From contig DTYU01000062.1 of NCBI GenBank assembly GCA_012961725.1, forward strand, positions 1-32,380: a stretch of DNA of 32,380 nt, written 5' to 3'. Position 1 is the first letter of the stretch; every line of letters begins with the position of its first letter. This document shows, one piece after another, positions 14,720 through 22,715 of this stretch. A model generated the notes under the pieces. It was not told the DNA's origin and made no database searches. It was given only the letters and a program-made list of their open reading frames with translations. Origin of the DNA: Desulfotomaculum sp. (GTDB lineage: Bacteria; Bacillota; Desulfotomaculia; Desulfotomaculales; Ammonificaceae). Made by a program: the position numbers and the translations under genes.

Positions 14720-15613
14720 GTGGGGCTTACCATCTACTTGGACGGCGAATACGTTCCCGAAGAGAAAGCTGCTGTCTCGGTTTTTGACCACGGGTTGTTG
14801 TATGGTGACGGGGTTTTTGAGGGGATAAGGGCTTACCACGGCCGGGTCTTTAAGCTGAAGGAACACCTTGAGAGGCTTTACGAGTCGGCGAAATCGATTC
14901 TCCTTGAAGTTCCGCTGGACAGGGAGGAGATGCAGGATGTTGTTTTGGAGACCTGCCGCCGGAACGGCATCCGCGACGGCTATATCCGGCTGGTGGTCAC
15001 ACGCGGCAAAGGTGATTTAGGGCTTGATCCAGAGAAGTGCCGGAACCCCGTAGTTTTCTGCATTGCGGCTTCGATCCAGCTCTATCCGCCGGAGTTCTAC
15101 GAGAAGGGGCTCGAGGTGATTACGGTCTCTACCCGCCGTAATATTCCGGAGGCGTTGAACGCAAGGATTAAGTCCCTCAACTATTTAAACAACATCTTGG
15201 CCAAGATTGAAGGCAATCTTGCTGGTGTTCAGGAGGCTATAATGCTCACCCATGACGGGTACGTTGCCGAGGCCACTGCGGACAACGTCTTCATAGTAAA
15301 GAACCGCAAGCTTATCACGCCGCCGCTTTATTTAGGTGCTTTGGAAGGTATAACGAGGAATACGGTGATGGAACTGGCGCGGGACAAGGGGATTCACGTA
15401 TTTGAACAGACGTTCACCAGGTACGACGTTTTCGTCGCCGACGAGTGCTTCCTGACGGGGACGGGGGCAGAGCTCATCCCGGTGGTAAAGGTCGACGGTC
15501 GTACCATCGGCGATGGACGGCCAGGGGCGATGACGTGGGAACTGATCGAAGCATTCCGCGAGCTGACAAAGGCGGACGGACCTGAAATATGGAGGTATGA
15601 GGCAAGCAGTTAG
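14720..15613 (+). CDS. ilvE: Branched-chain amino acid aminotransferase
   Basis: A 297-aa class IV PLP aminotransferase that performs the last step of Ile, Val and Leu synthesis. YLDGEYVPEEKAAVSVFDHGLLYGDGVFEGIRAY is the standard N-terminus. ARIKSLNYLNNILAKIEG carries the PLP lysine, and EATADNVFIVKN, GALEGITRNTVMELA and ECFLTGTGAELIPV follow. The GTG at 14720 with GAGGGGG 8-9 nt upstream was chosen. The longer frame starting at 14660 would have to be translated out of the T-box terminator. It is the first gene of the operon and directly controlled by the T-box. D-amino acid transaminase is the main alternative in this fold, but the motifs favour IlvE. Confidence 0.94.
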   Translation: MGLTIYLDGEYVPEEKAAVSVFDHGLLYGDGVFEGIRAYHGRVFKLKEHLERLYESAKSILLEVPLDREEMQDVVLETCRRNGIRDGYIRLVVTRGKGDLGLDPEKCRNPVVFCIAASIQLYPPEFYEKGLEVITVSTRRNIPEALNARIKSLNYLNNILAKIEGNLAGVQEAIMLTHDGYVAEATADNVFIVKNRKLITPPLYLGALEGITRNTVMELARDKGIHVFEQTFTRYDVFVADECFLTGTGAELIPVVKVDGRTIGDGRPGAMTWELIEAFRELTKADGPEIWRYEASS

Positions 15614-15629
15614 AGGCCAGGAAGGAATT

Positions 15630-15777
15630 GAGAAGAAGGAGAGCGCAGAAGCGATTTGTTACAAACATCCGACGTCTGAGTTCTGACAGCCGACTTCCGT
15701 TAGAGAAGAAAGGAAAATCGCGGAAGCGATTTCCTACAAGCATCCGGCATCTGACTTCTGGCATCCGACATCTGTTA
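15630..15777 (+). repeat. Imperfect tandem duplication in the ilvE-ilvD gap
   Basis: Unit 1 (15630-15702) and unit 2 (15703-15777) align along their length. Each begins GAGAAGAA(A)GGA, then (C/G)(A/G)GAAGCGATTT, ACAA(A/G)CATCC and CTGA-TTCTG segments. Both contain the TTCTGAC-type string shared with other gaps. Nothing coding is seen. The ilvD ribosome binding site follows immediately. Confidence 0.6.
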
Positions 15778-15793
15778 TAAGGAGGCTTCTTCC

Positions 15794-17455
15794 TTGCGAA
15801 GCGACACGGTCAAGAAGGGATTGGAGAAGGCGCCTCACCGCTCGCTCTTCAGGGCGTTAGGTTTTACCGATACGGAATTTGACCGCCCGCTTATCGGGGT
15901 GGTGAACTCTTTCAACGAGATCATTCCCGGCCATATCCACCTGCGGGAGATAACCGAGGCCGTCAAGGCCGGTGTCCGTATGGCCGGCGGGGTGCCGGTC
16001 GAGTTCCCGACGATCGGCGTCTGCGACGGGATAGCGATGAACCACGTCGGTATGAAGTACTCCCTGGCCTCCCGGGAGCTCATCGCCGACAGCGTCGAGG
16101 TGATGGTCGAAGCGCATGTCTTTGACGGTCTGGTTTTTGTAACCGCTTGCGACAAGATTGTTCCCGGTATGCTGATGGCTGCGGCGCGGCTTGATCTGCC
16201 CTCAATCGTGGTGAGCGGCGGGCCGATGCTGGCGGGGAGGTTCTGCGGCCGGGACGTTTCATTGAGCAACGTTTTTGAGGGCGTGGGAGCGGTCAAGGCG
16301 GGCAAGATGACCGTGGCGGAGCTGGCCGAGTTGGAAGAGGAGGCCTGCCCCGGCTGCGGTTCCTGCGCCGGGATGTTCACCGCGAATTCAATGAACTGCC
16401 TTACCGAAGCATTAGGGATGGCGCTGCCGGGAAACGGCACCGTCCCGGCGGTCACCGCGGCGCGCCGGCGGCTCGCGAAGCTTTCGGGGATGCGGGTGAT
16501 GGGGCTGATAAAAGAGAAGCTGACGCCTTCCAAGCTTCTTACCCCAGCCGCGTTCATGAACGCCTTAACCGTCGATATGGCCCTCGGCTGTTCCACCAAC
16601 ACGATTCTGCACCTGACGGCCCTTGCACACGAGGCCGGGGTCGCCTTCGACCTCCGGGAGGTTAATGAGATCAGCGGGAGGACGCCGAACCTGTGCCGGT
16701 TGAGTCCCGCGGGGCCGTTTCACCTGCAAGATTTAGATGAAGCGGGAGGGATCCCGGCGGTCATGAACGTGCTGCTCGGCGCGGGATTGATAAACGGTGA
16801 AGCGCTGACGGTGACCGGGCGGAAGGTGAAGGAGAATGTGCGCGAGCGGCCTCTCCGGCGTGCCGAGGTGATACGCCCGGTTACGGAAGCCTACAGCCGT
16901 ACGGGCGGGCTGGCGGTTCTCTTCGGCAACCTTGCGCCGGAGGGCGCGGTGGTGAAACAGGCGGCAGTGGCGCCGGAGATGCTCCGGCACCGGGGGCCGG
17001 CGCGCGTCTTCGACAGCGAGGAGGATGCGGTGCAGGCCATAATGAGCGGTGCGGTGAAACAAGGTGAGGTCATCGTGATACGGTACGAGGGTCCGCGCGG
17101 CGGACCGGGGATGCGTGAGATGCTGACGCCGACGGCGACTTTGGCAGGGCTTGGGCGCGATAAGGATGTTGCGCTGCTGACCGACGGCCGGTTCTCCGGC
17201 GCCACGCGGGGTGCTTCGATCGGGCACGTTTCCCCGGAGGCTGCAGCGGGTGGGCCGATCGCGGCGCTGCGCGACGGTGATGTGATTGAGATAGATATTC
17301 CCGGACGGCGGCTGGAGGCCTTCTTAGAGGAGAGGGAAATCAAGGCGCGGCTGGCGGTAATGGCGCCTTTTAAGCCCAGGATTTCGCACGGTTACCTCGG
17401 CCGTTACGCTAAGATGGTTTCTTCCGCAAGCAAAGGGGCGGTGTTTTACAAGTAA
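15794..17455 (+). CDS. ilvD: Dihydroxy-acid dehydratase
   Basis: A 553-aa Fe-S dehydratase of the IlvD/Edd family that converts dihydroxyacids to 2-keto acids for Ile, Val and Leu. The cluster cysteines are visible in TIGVCDGIAMNH, TACDKIVPGMLMAAARLDLP and CPGCGSCAGMFTANSMNCLTEALG. GPRGGPGMREML and LLTDGRFSGATRGASIGHVSPEAA are the C-terminal substrate and metal motifs. The start is TTG (15794), giving MRSDTVKKGLEKAPHRSLFRA, with AAGGAGG 8 nt upstream and no better codon nearby. Length and motifs are fully normal. Confidence 0.96.
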   Translation: MRSDTVKKGLEKAPHRSLFRALGFTDTEFDRPLIGVVNSFNEIIPGHIHLREITEAVKAGVRMAGGVPVEFPTIGVCDGIAMNHVGMKYSLASRELIADSVEVMVEAHVFDGLVFVTACDKIVPGMLMAAARLDLPSIVVSGGPMLAGRFCGRDVSLSNVFEGVGAVKAGKMTVAELAELEEEACPGCGSCAGMFTANSMNCLTEALGMALPGNGTVPAVTAARRRLAKLSGMRVMGLIKEKLTPSKLLTPAAFMNALTVDMALGCSTNTILHLTALAHEAGVAFDLREVNEISGRTPNLCRLSPAGPFHLQDLDEAGGIPAVMNVLLGAGLINGEALTVTGRKVKENVRERPLRRAEVIRPVTEAYSRTGGLAVLFGNLAPEGAVVKQAAVAPEMLRHRGPARVFDSEEDAVQAIMSGAVKQGEVIVIRYEGPRGGPGMREMLTPTATLAGLGRDKDVALLTDGRFSGATRGASIGHVSPEAAAGGPIAALRDGDVIEIDIPGRRLEAFLEEREIKARLAVMAPFKPRISHGYLGRYAKMVSSASKGAVFYK

Positions 17456-17697
17456 GAACTAAGAAGGACTCACAGAGAGAACACAAAGGCTTGAGGGCTG
17501 GACCTTTAAGGACGGTTCGAGGTTCAAGGTTCGAGGTTCAACGCATTACGCATCACGCATTACGGATTACGTATTACGTTCGACATTTGGCTTCAACTTA
17601 TGAACTTAGAACTTTATGTCTTTGAGGGCTTTGTGTGGGGAAATTTAAAATTAGTGCGGAAACAGCAAGCCGTTAGCGGTTAGACGGGGGTGTTTTT
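17456..17697 (+). repeat. Repeat-rich ilvD-ilvB gap
   Basis: Two low-complexity blocks stand out. GGTTCGAGGTTCAAGGTTCGAGGTTCAA-type units occupy 17514-17541. Tandem (G)CATTACG/CATCACG/GATTACG/TATTACG units occupy 17542-17578. A weak promoter-like pair, TTGAGG (17622-17627) and TAAAAT (17646-17651) with an 18-bp spacer, could give ilvB extra expression. No gene or terminator is seen. Confidence 0.5.
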
Positions 17698-19356
17698 TTG
17701 AAAAAAATCTCTGGCGGGGAGATCCTGGTTCGAAGCCTGAAGAAGGAAGGTGTCGAGGTCATTTTCGGGTATCCCGGGGGGGCGGTGCTGCCGATTTACG
17801 ATGCGCTTCATGATGCGGAGATCCGGCATATCCTGATGCGCCACGAACAGGCGGCGGCCCATGCGGCGGACGGTTACGCCCGCGCTACCGGCCGTCCTGG
17901 GGTTTGCATGGCCACTTCCGGTCCCGGGGCAACGAACTTAGTTACGGGAATTGCTACGGCCTTCATGGACTCGAGTCCTGTAGTGGCGATTACCGGGCAG
18001 GTGCCGACCGCCATGATCGGCCGGGATTCCTTCCAGGAGGCGGACATAACCGGGATTACCCTGCCGATAACCAAGCATAACTATTTGGTGAAGGATGTGC
18101 GGGAGCTTGCCCGGACGGTGCGGGAGGCTTTCTACATTGCTACGACAGGGCGCCCCGGTCCGGTCCTGATCGATATACCGAGAGACGTTTCCGGGGGGAA
18201 GGCGGCTTACACCGACCCAGGTCCGGTAGACCTGCCCGGTTATAAGCCGGTGCTCGACCCGGATGATGCTGCGGTGCTGGCGGCGGCGCAACTGATCGCC
18301 GGCGCCCGGCGTCCGGTGATCTACGCCGGGGGCGGGGTGGTTATTTCCGGTGCCCACGAGGAGCTGCGCCAGCTCGCCGAGTTGATCATGTCACCGGTAA
18401 CAACTACGCTTATGGGCATCGGCGGTTTTCCCGGGAACCACCCCCTTTCGCTCGGGATGTTAGGAATGCACGGTACGCGCTACGCAAACTATGCCGTTTG
18501 TGAATGCGATGTTTTGATCGCGATAGGGGCACGTTTTGATGACCGGGTGACAGGCAAGGTGGAAAGCTTTGCGCCCGAGGCGAAGATAGTTCACATCGAT
18601 ATCGATAAAGCGGAGTTTGCCAAGAACGTCCGCGTGGACGTTGCCGTCAGAGGGGACGTCCGGCGGGTTTTGAAGAGGCTGCTCGCGGTGCTTAAAGGTG
18701 CTGCGCACCCAGCGTGGCTCGAAAAGGTCGACACCTGGAAGAAGGAATACCCGCTCGAGTTCGGGGAAAACGGTTTGAAGCCGCAGTTTATCATAAGGGA
18801 GTTGGACCGGGTAACGCAGGGCAAGGCCCGGATTACCACCGAGGTGGGACAAAACCAGATGTGGGCGGCCCAGTTCTTCACTTTTACGCGGCCCCGTTCC
18901 TTCATCTCCTCCGGGGGGTTAGGGACGATGGGCTTTGGGTTTCCCGCCGCATTAGGGGTGCAGGTTGCCTGTCCAGATGAAACCGTCTTCGACATTGCCG
19001 GCGACGGTTCCATCCAGATGAATATCCAGGAATTGGCCACGGCGGTGAGCAACGACCTGCCGGTGAACGTCGCCATTATGGACAACGGGTTTTTGGGGAT
19101 GGTTCGCCAATGGCAGGAACTGTTTTATAAGCGCCGGTATTCGCATACGGAGCTTTACGGTCCCGACTTTGTCAAGGTTGCCGAGGCTTATGGCGCTGAG
19201 GGCATCCGGGTGACCGAACCGGTCGGCGTCAGCGCGGCGCTTGAGCAGGCGATTGCTTCGCCCAAGCCGGTCTTTATCGACTTCATAATAGAGCGCGAGG
19301 AGAATGTCATGCCGATGGTTCCGCCCGGCGAATCCATAGACAAAATGCTGGGATAA
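17698..19356 (+). CDS. ilvB: Acetolactate (acetohydroxyacid) synthase large subunit
   Basis: A 552-aa ThDP/FAD enzyme that condenses pyruvate with pyruvate or 2-ketobutyrate. The catalytic Glu is in HEQAAAHAADGYARATG. GPGATNLVTGIATAFMDS, ITGQVPTAMIGRDSFQEADI and GARFDDRVTG (FAD region) are canonical. The ThDP motif is GDGSIQMNIQEL...NGFLGMVRQWQELFYKRRYS, and W472 is the Trp that confers 2-ketobutyrate preference. The TTG start at 17698 follows GGGGGTG. It sits 47 bp upstream of ilvN, forming the standard holoenzyme pair. This is the orthodox large subunit, in contrast to the second copy downstream. Confidence 0.95.
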   Translation: MKKISGGEILVRSLKKEGVEVIFGYPGGAVLPIYDALHDAEIRHILMRHEQAAAHAADGYARATGRPGVCMATSGPGATNLVTGIATAFMDSSPVVAITGQVPTAMIGRDSFQEADITGITLPITKHNYLVKDVRELARTVREAFYIATTGRPGPVLIDIPRDVSGGKAAYTDPGPVDLPGYKPVLDPDDAAVLAAAQLIAGARRPVIYAGGGVVISGAHEELRQLAELIMSPVTTTLMGIGGFPGNHPLSLGMLGMHGTRYANYAVCECDVLIAIGARFDDRVTGKVESFAPEAKIVHIDIDKAEFAKNVRVDVAVRGDVRRVLKRLLAVLKGAAHPAWLEKVDTWKKEYPLEFGENGLKPQFIIRELDRVTQGKARITTEVGQNQMWAAQFFTFTRPRSFISSGGLGTMGFGFPAALGVQVACPDETVFDIAGDGSIQMNIQELATAVSNDLPVNVAIMDNGFLGMVRQWQELFYKRRYSHTELYGPDFVKVAEAYGAEGIRVTEPVGVSAALEQAIASPKPVFIDFIIEREENVMPMVPPGESIDKMLG

Positions 19357-19403
19357 AGCCCGGTGCCCGACTGCCGAATGTCGTATCGAAGGGGGGTATT
19401 TTG

Positions 19404-19940
19404 GTGCGCCACACCTTAGCCGTCCTCGTGGAGAACAATCCCGGGGTGCTGGCCCGGGTCGCCGGGCTTTTCGGCCGCCGCGGGTTCAACATCGAGAGCC
19501 TGGCGGTCGGACAGACCGAGAATCCGGCGGTCTCGCGGATGACCATCGTCGTTGAAGGGGATCAGCGGGTGCTTGAGCAGGTCGTCAAACAGCTCCGGAA
19601 GCTGGTCGAGGTGCTGAAGGTTCAGGATGTCACCAAGGAGGAACACGTCGACCGGGAACTGGTACTGATCAAGGTTAACGCGGAGCCCGCCAAAAGGGCC
19701 GAGATCATCCAGATCGTGGAGATTTTCCGCGCGCATATCGTGGATATCGGCCGGAAGAATCTGATCGTGGAGGTTACGGGTGACGAGGGCAAGGTAAACG
19801 CGCTTGAGAACGCCCTTAAGCCTTTTGGAATAAGGGAATTGGTGCGAACCGGAAAGGTAGCAATGCTCCGGGGGGCCAAGGAGATCACGGCAAGTGAAGG
19901 AAATTCTCAAGAGGAACGTTCCTTCCCCTTTGAGAGGTAA
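19404..19940 (+). CDS. ilvN: Acetolactate synthase regulatory small subunit
   Basis: A 178-aa ACT-domain protein that binds IlvB, raises activity and mediates valine feedback. HTLAVLVENNPGVLARVAGLFGRRGFNIESLAVG is the ACT domain, residues about 2-75. The C-terminal half (RELVLIKVNAEPAKRAEIIQI, VEVTGDEGKVNALENALKPFGIRELVRTG) matches the long IlvN/IlvH class. TTG (19401) and GTG (19404) adjoin. GTG was chosen because it gives MRHTLAVLVE and better spacing from AAGGGGGG (19389-19396). It is the only small subunit here, so it may serve both large subunits. Confidence 0.94.
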   Translation: MRHTLAVLVENNPGVLARVAGLFGRRGFNIESLAVGQTENPAVSRMTIVVEGDQRVLEQVVKQLRKLVEVLKVQDVTKEEHVDRELVLIKVNAEPAKRAEIIQIVEIFRAHIVDIGRKNLIVEVTGDEGKVNALENALKPFGIRELVRTGKVAMLRGAKEITASEGNSQEERSFPFER

Positions 19941-19970
19941 GAGGCGGACTCCCAAATGTCATTTCGGAAT

Positions 19971-20003
19971 AATAATTTAGTATGGTGTCCCCTTAATTTT
20001 TTG
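19971..20003 (+). repeat. Dispersed leader element, copy 4
   Basis: Matches copies 1 and 3 through TTTAGTATGGTGTCCCC, with TTAATTTTTT in place of GTAATTTT. It runs straight into the GGAGGAGG ribosome binding site of ilvC. The bases 5' of the core also resemble copy 3. Confidence 0.7.
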
Positions 20004-20017
20004 GAGGAGGCGGCGAA

Positions 20018-21010
20018 ATGATCCGGGTTTACTACGATGCTGACGCCGATCTCGGTTTTCTTAAAGGGAAGACCGTGGCGGTTATCGGTTACGGCAGTCA
20101 GGGGCAGGCGCAGGCCCAAAACCTGAAGGACAGCGGTATTGATGTTGTAGTCGGCCTGAGAGCGTCGAGCTCTTCAGTGGAAAGGGCGCAGGCGGACGGC
20201 CTGGCGACCGCGCCGGTAGCCGACGCTGCCCGCCTGGCGGAGATTATTCAGATACTGATACCGGATGAGCAGCAGGGCAGGGTTTACCGTGGAGAAATAG
20301 AGCCTTATCTGACAGACGGAAAGGCGCTCGGGTTCTCCCACGGCTTCAATATCCACTTCGGGCAGATTGTCCCGCCGCAAAACGTGGATGTCTTCATGGT
20401 TGCGCCGAAAAGCCCGGGCCCGATGCTGCGCCGGCTGTATCTGGAAGGGGCGGGCGTACCGGGCCTGGTCGCGGTGCACCAGGATCATACCGGCCGGGCG
20501 CGTGATCTTGCCCTTGCGTACGCCAAGGCGGTGGGGTTGACGCGGGCGGGCGTTTTCGAGACCACCTTCCAGGAGGAAACGGAGACAGACCTCTTTGGGG
20601 AGCAGTGCGTGCTTTGCGGCGGGGTCTCGGAACTGATTAAGGCGGGTTTCGAGACCCTGGTTGACGCCGGTTATGCACCGGAGATCGCCTACTTTGAGTG
20701 CCTTCACGAGTTGAAGCTTATTGTGGACCTGATTTATGAAGGCGGCCTTTCGGAGATGCGCCGCCGGGTCAGCAATACAGCGGAGTACGGTGACTACAGA
20801 ACCGGACGCAGGATAATCAACGAAACGGTCCGGAAAGAGATGAAGCGGGTGCTTGCCGAGATCAAAAGCGGTGAGTTTGCGCGGGAGTGGGTCTTGGAGA
20901 ACCAGGCCAACCAGCCGGTGCTCCGGGCGATGCGGCGGCGGGAGCGGGGACACCGGATAGAGGAGATCGGCAAGGAGCTCCGCCAGATGATGTCCTGGCT
21001 CCGGAGATAG
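20018..21010 (+). CDS. ilvC: Ketol-acid reductoisomerase
   Basis: A 330-aa class I KARI that isomerises and reduces acetolactate or acetohydroxybutyrate. VAVIGYGSQGQAQAQNLKDSG is the Rossmann motif. GLRASSSSVERA is the cofactor-discriminating loop, whose Arg and serines suggest NADPH. FMVAPKSPG and ETDLFGEQCVLCGGV (Mg-binding Asp/Glu) follow, then the C-terminal knotted domain with EYGDYRTG. The ATG at 20018 has GGAGGAGG upstream. Length is typical. Confidence 0.96.
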   Translation: MIRVYYDADADLGFLKGKTVAVIGYGSQGQAQAQNLKDSGIDVVVGLRASSSSVERAQADGLATAPVADAARLAEIIQILIPDEQQGRVYRGEIEPYLTDGKALGFSHGFNIHFGQIVPPQNVDVFMVAPKSPGPMLRRLYLEGAGVPGLVAVHQDHTGRARDLALAYAKAVGLTRAGVFETTFQEETETDLFGEQCVLCGGVSELIKAGFETLVDAGYAPEIAYFECLHELKLIVDLIYEGGLSEMRRRVSNTAEYGDYRTGRRIINETVRKEMKRVLAEIKSGEFAREWVLENQANQPVLRAMRRRERGHRIEEIGKELRQMMSWLRR

Positions 21011-21038
21011 CTGTTTGTTATACGGGGGTGAGACCGTG

Positions 21039-22694
21039 ATGACGGTCGGCGAGGCGGTTGTGCGGTGTCTTGAAGCGGAAGGGGTGGAGCTGATTTTCGG
21101 CTACCCCGGCGGGGCGATTCTGCCTGTTTATGATGCTCTCTACCGGGCGGAGATCAAACACGTACTTGTCCGCCACGAACAGGGCGCGGTGCATGCCGCC
21201 AATGGCTATGCCCGTGCGACAGGGAAGGTGGGGGTTTGCGTTGCAACCTCCGGTCCCGGGGCGACCAACTTAGTCACGGGCATCGCTACCGCTTACATGG
21301 ATTCGGTCCCGGTGGTTCTTTTCACCGGGCAGGTGCCGACCGGCCAGGTGGGGACCGATGCCTTCCAGGAAGTCGATATTACAGGGGTAACACTTCCCAT
21401 AACCAAGCATAACTTCTTGGTAAAGGATCCGGCCGCGGTTCCCTCGGTCATTAAGAAGGCCTTTCACCTTGCCCGTACCGGGCGGCCGGGGCCGGTGCTG
21501 GTTGACCTCCCCAGGGACGTGACCGGTGCAAAGATAAGTTTTCAATACCCGGAAAAGGTCGAGCTGAAGGGTTACAAGCCTACGTACCGCGGGCACCCTA
21601 CACAGGTTGCCCAGGCGGCACGGATGATTTCTGAATCCACCCGCCCGGTGATCCTGAGCGGCGGCGGAGTGATAAGTTCAGGCGCCGCGCCGGAGGTGGT
21701 AAGGCTCGCCGAGACGGTTTCTGCACCGGTGGCTTCAACGCTGATGGGACTCGGCGGGATTCCGGGCGACCACCCGCTGTCTTTGGGGATGGCAGGCCTG
21801 CACGGCACACGCTACGCGAACCTGGCGATTACCAACGCAGACCTCCTTATCGCGCTGGGGGTGAGGTTTGCTGACCGGGTGACCGGTGCCGTAGAAAAGT
21901 TTGCTCCGAACGCCAGGGTCATCCATGTGGATATTGATCCGGCGGAGATAGGCAAAAACGTCCGGCCGCACCTGCCGATAGTGGGTGATGTGAGACGGGT
22001 ATTGGAGGCGCTGCTTCCGCTGCTGCCGCCGCGCAAAAACGAAGAGTGGCTGGCGGCTGTTGAAGGATATAAGCGCGAATACCCCCTCAAATACGGCCGG
22101 GAAAACGGCTTGAAGCCGCAGTACGTGGTCGAGCGGCTGAGCGCCGCCACAAAGGGCGAGAGTATAATAGTCACCGATGTCGGGCAGCACCAGATGTGGG
22201 TGGCGCAATACTATTGCTTCAAGCACCCGCGTATGCTCATCACCTCGGGCGGCCTGGGCTGTATGGGATACGGCCTGCCGGCGGCCATCGGCGCGAAGTC
22301 CGGCCGGCCGGATAGACAGGTGATCCTGGTCTGCGGCGACGGCGGTTTTCAGATGACGATGACCGAACTGGGCACCCTGGTGGAGCAGCGGCTAAGCATT
22401 AAGATCTTTATCGTCAACAACAAGCGGCTCGGGATGGTCCGGCAGCTCCAGGAGTTTTACTGCGATAAGCGGTACTCGGCGGTGGACTTTGAGTTCTGCC
22501 CTGACTTTGCGGCACTTGCCGGGGTCTACGGCATCTCCGGCTATACCGTCGATACCGCGGCGGCTTTCGATACGGTTTTAGACGAACTGCTCGCGAAGGA
22601 AGGGCCGGCGCTGGTCAACTGCCTGGTAGAGCCGGAGGAAAACGTTCTGCCGATGGTCCTGGCCGGGCGCGGTCTCGAGGAAGCGATCTCCTGA
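21039..22694 (+). CDS. ilvB: Second acetolactate synthase large-subunit paralog
   Basis: A 551-aa ThDP enzyme strongly similar to the first IlvB throughout (EGVELIFGYPGGAILPVYDAL, HEQGAVHAANGYARATG, GPGATNLVTGIATAYMDS, GDGGFQMTMTELGT). Key differences are visible. The position of W472 in IlvB1 is leucine (L470, in MVRQLQEFYCDKRYS), and the FAD-region RFDD motif reads RFAD (A278). The catalytic Glu and the ThDP GDG motif are kept, so it is probably active. It lies 28 bp after ilvC and 21 bp before leuA with no small subunit of its own. The ATG at 21039 (or the GTG at 21036) follows GGGGGTGAG. By family knowledge, loss of the Trp lowers 2-ketobutyrate preference, which would bias this copy toward acetolactate. 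That is inference. Confidence 0.88.
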   Translation: MTVGEAVVRCLEAEGVELIFGYPGGAILPVYDALYRAEIKHVLVRHEQGAVHAANGYARATGKVGVCVATSGPGATNLVTGIATAYMDSVPVVLFTGQVPTGQVGTDAFQEVDITGVTLPITKHNFLVKDPAAVPSVIKKAFHLARTGRPGPVLVDLPRDVTGAKISFQYPEKVELKGYKPTYRGHPTQVAQAARMISESTRPVILSGGGVISSGAAPEVVRLAETVSAPVASTLMGLGGIPGDHPLSLGMAGLHGTRYANLAITNADLLIALGVRFADRVTGAVEKFAPNARVIHVDIDPAEIGKNVRPHLPIVGDVRRVLEALLPLLPPRKNEEWLAAVEGYKREYPLKYGRENGLKPQYVVERLSAATKGESIIVTDVGQHQMWVAQYYCFKHPRMLITSGGLGCMGYGLPAAIGAKSGRPDRQVILVCGDGGFQMTMTELGTLVEQRLSIKIFIVNNKRLGMVRQLQEFYCDKRYSAVDFEFCPDFAALAGVYGISGYTVDTAAAFDTVLDELLAKEGPALVNCLVEPEENVLPMVLAGRGLEEAIS

Positions 22695-22715
22695 GGGAGC
22701 CTTTGGAGGAAAGAG

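Noticed and set aside
15835..16602. 255-codon antisense frame inside ilvD (and similar long antisense frames in argJ, argB, ilvC, leuA)
   Set aside because: These long frames are a by-product of GC-rich codon use on the opposite strand. None shows a ribosome binding site or family motif.
17514..17578. Possible CRISPR-like array in the ilvD-ilvB gap
   Set aside because: Units are 7-8 nt and directly tandem with no spacers, and no cas genes are near.
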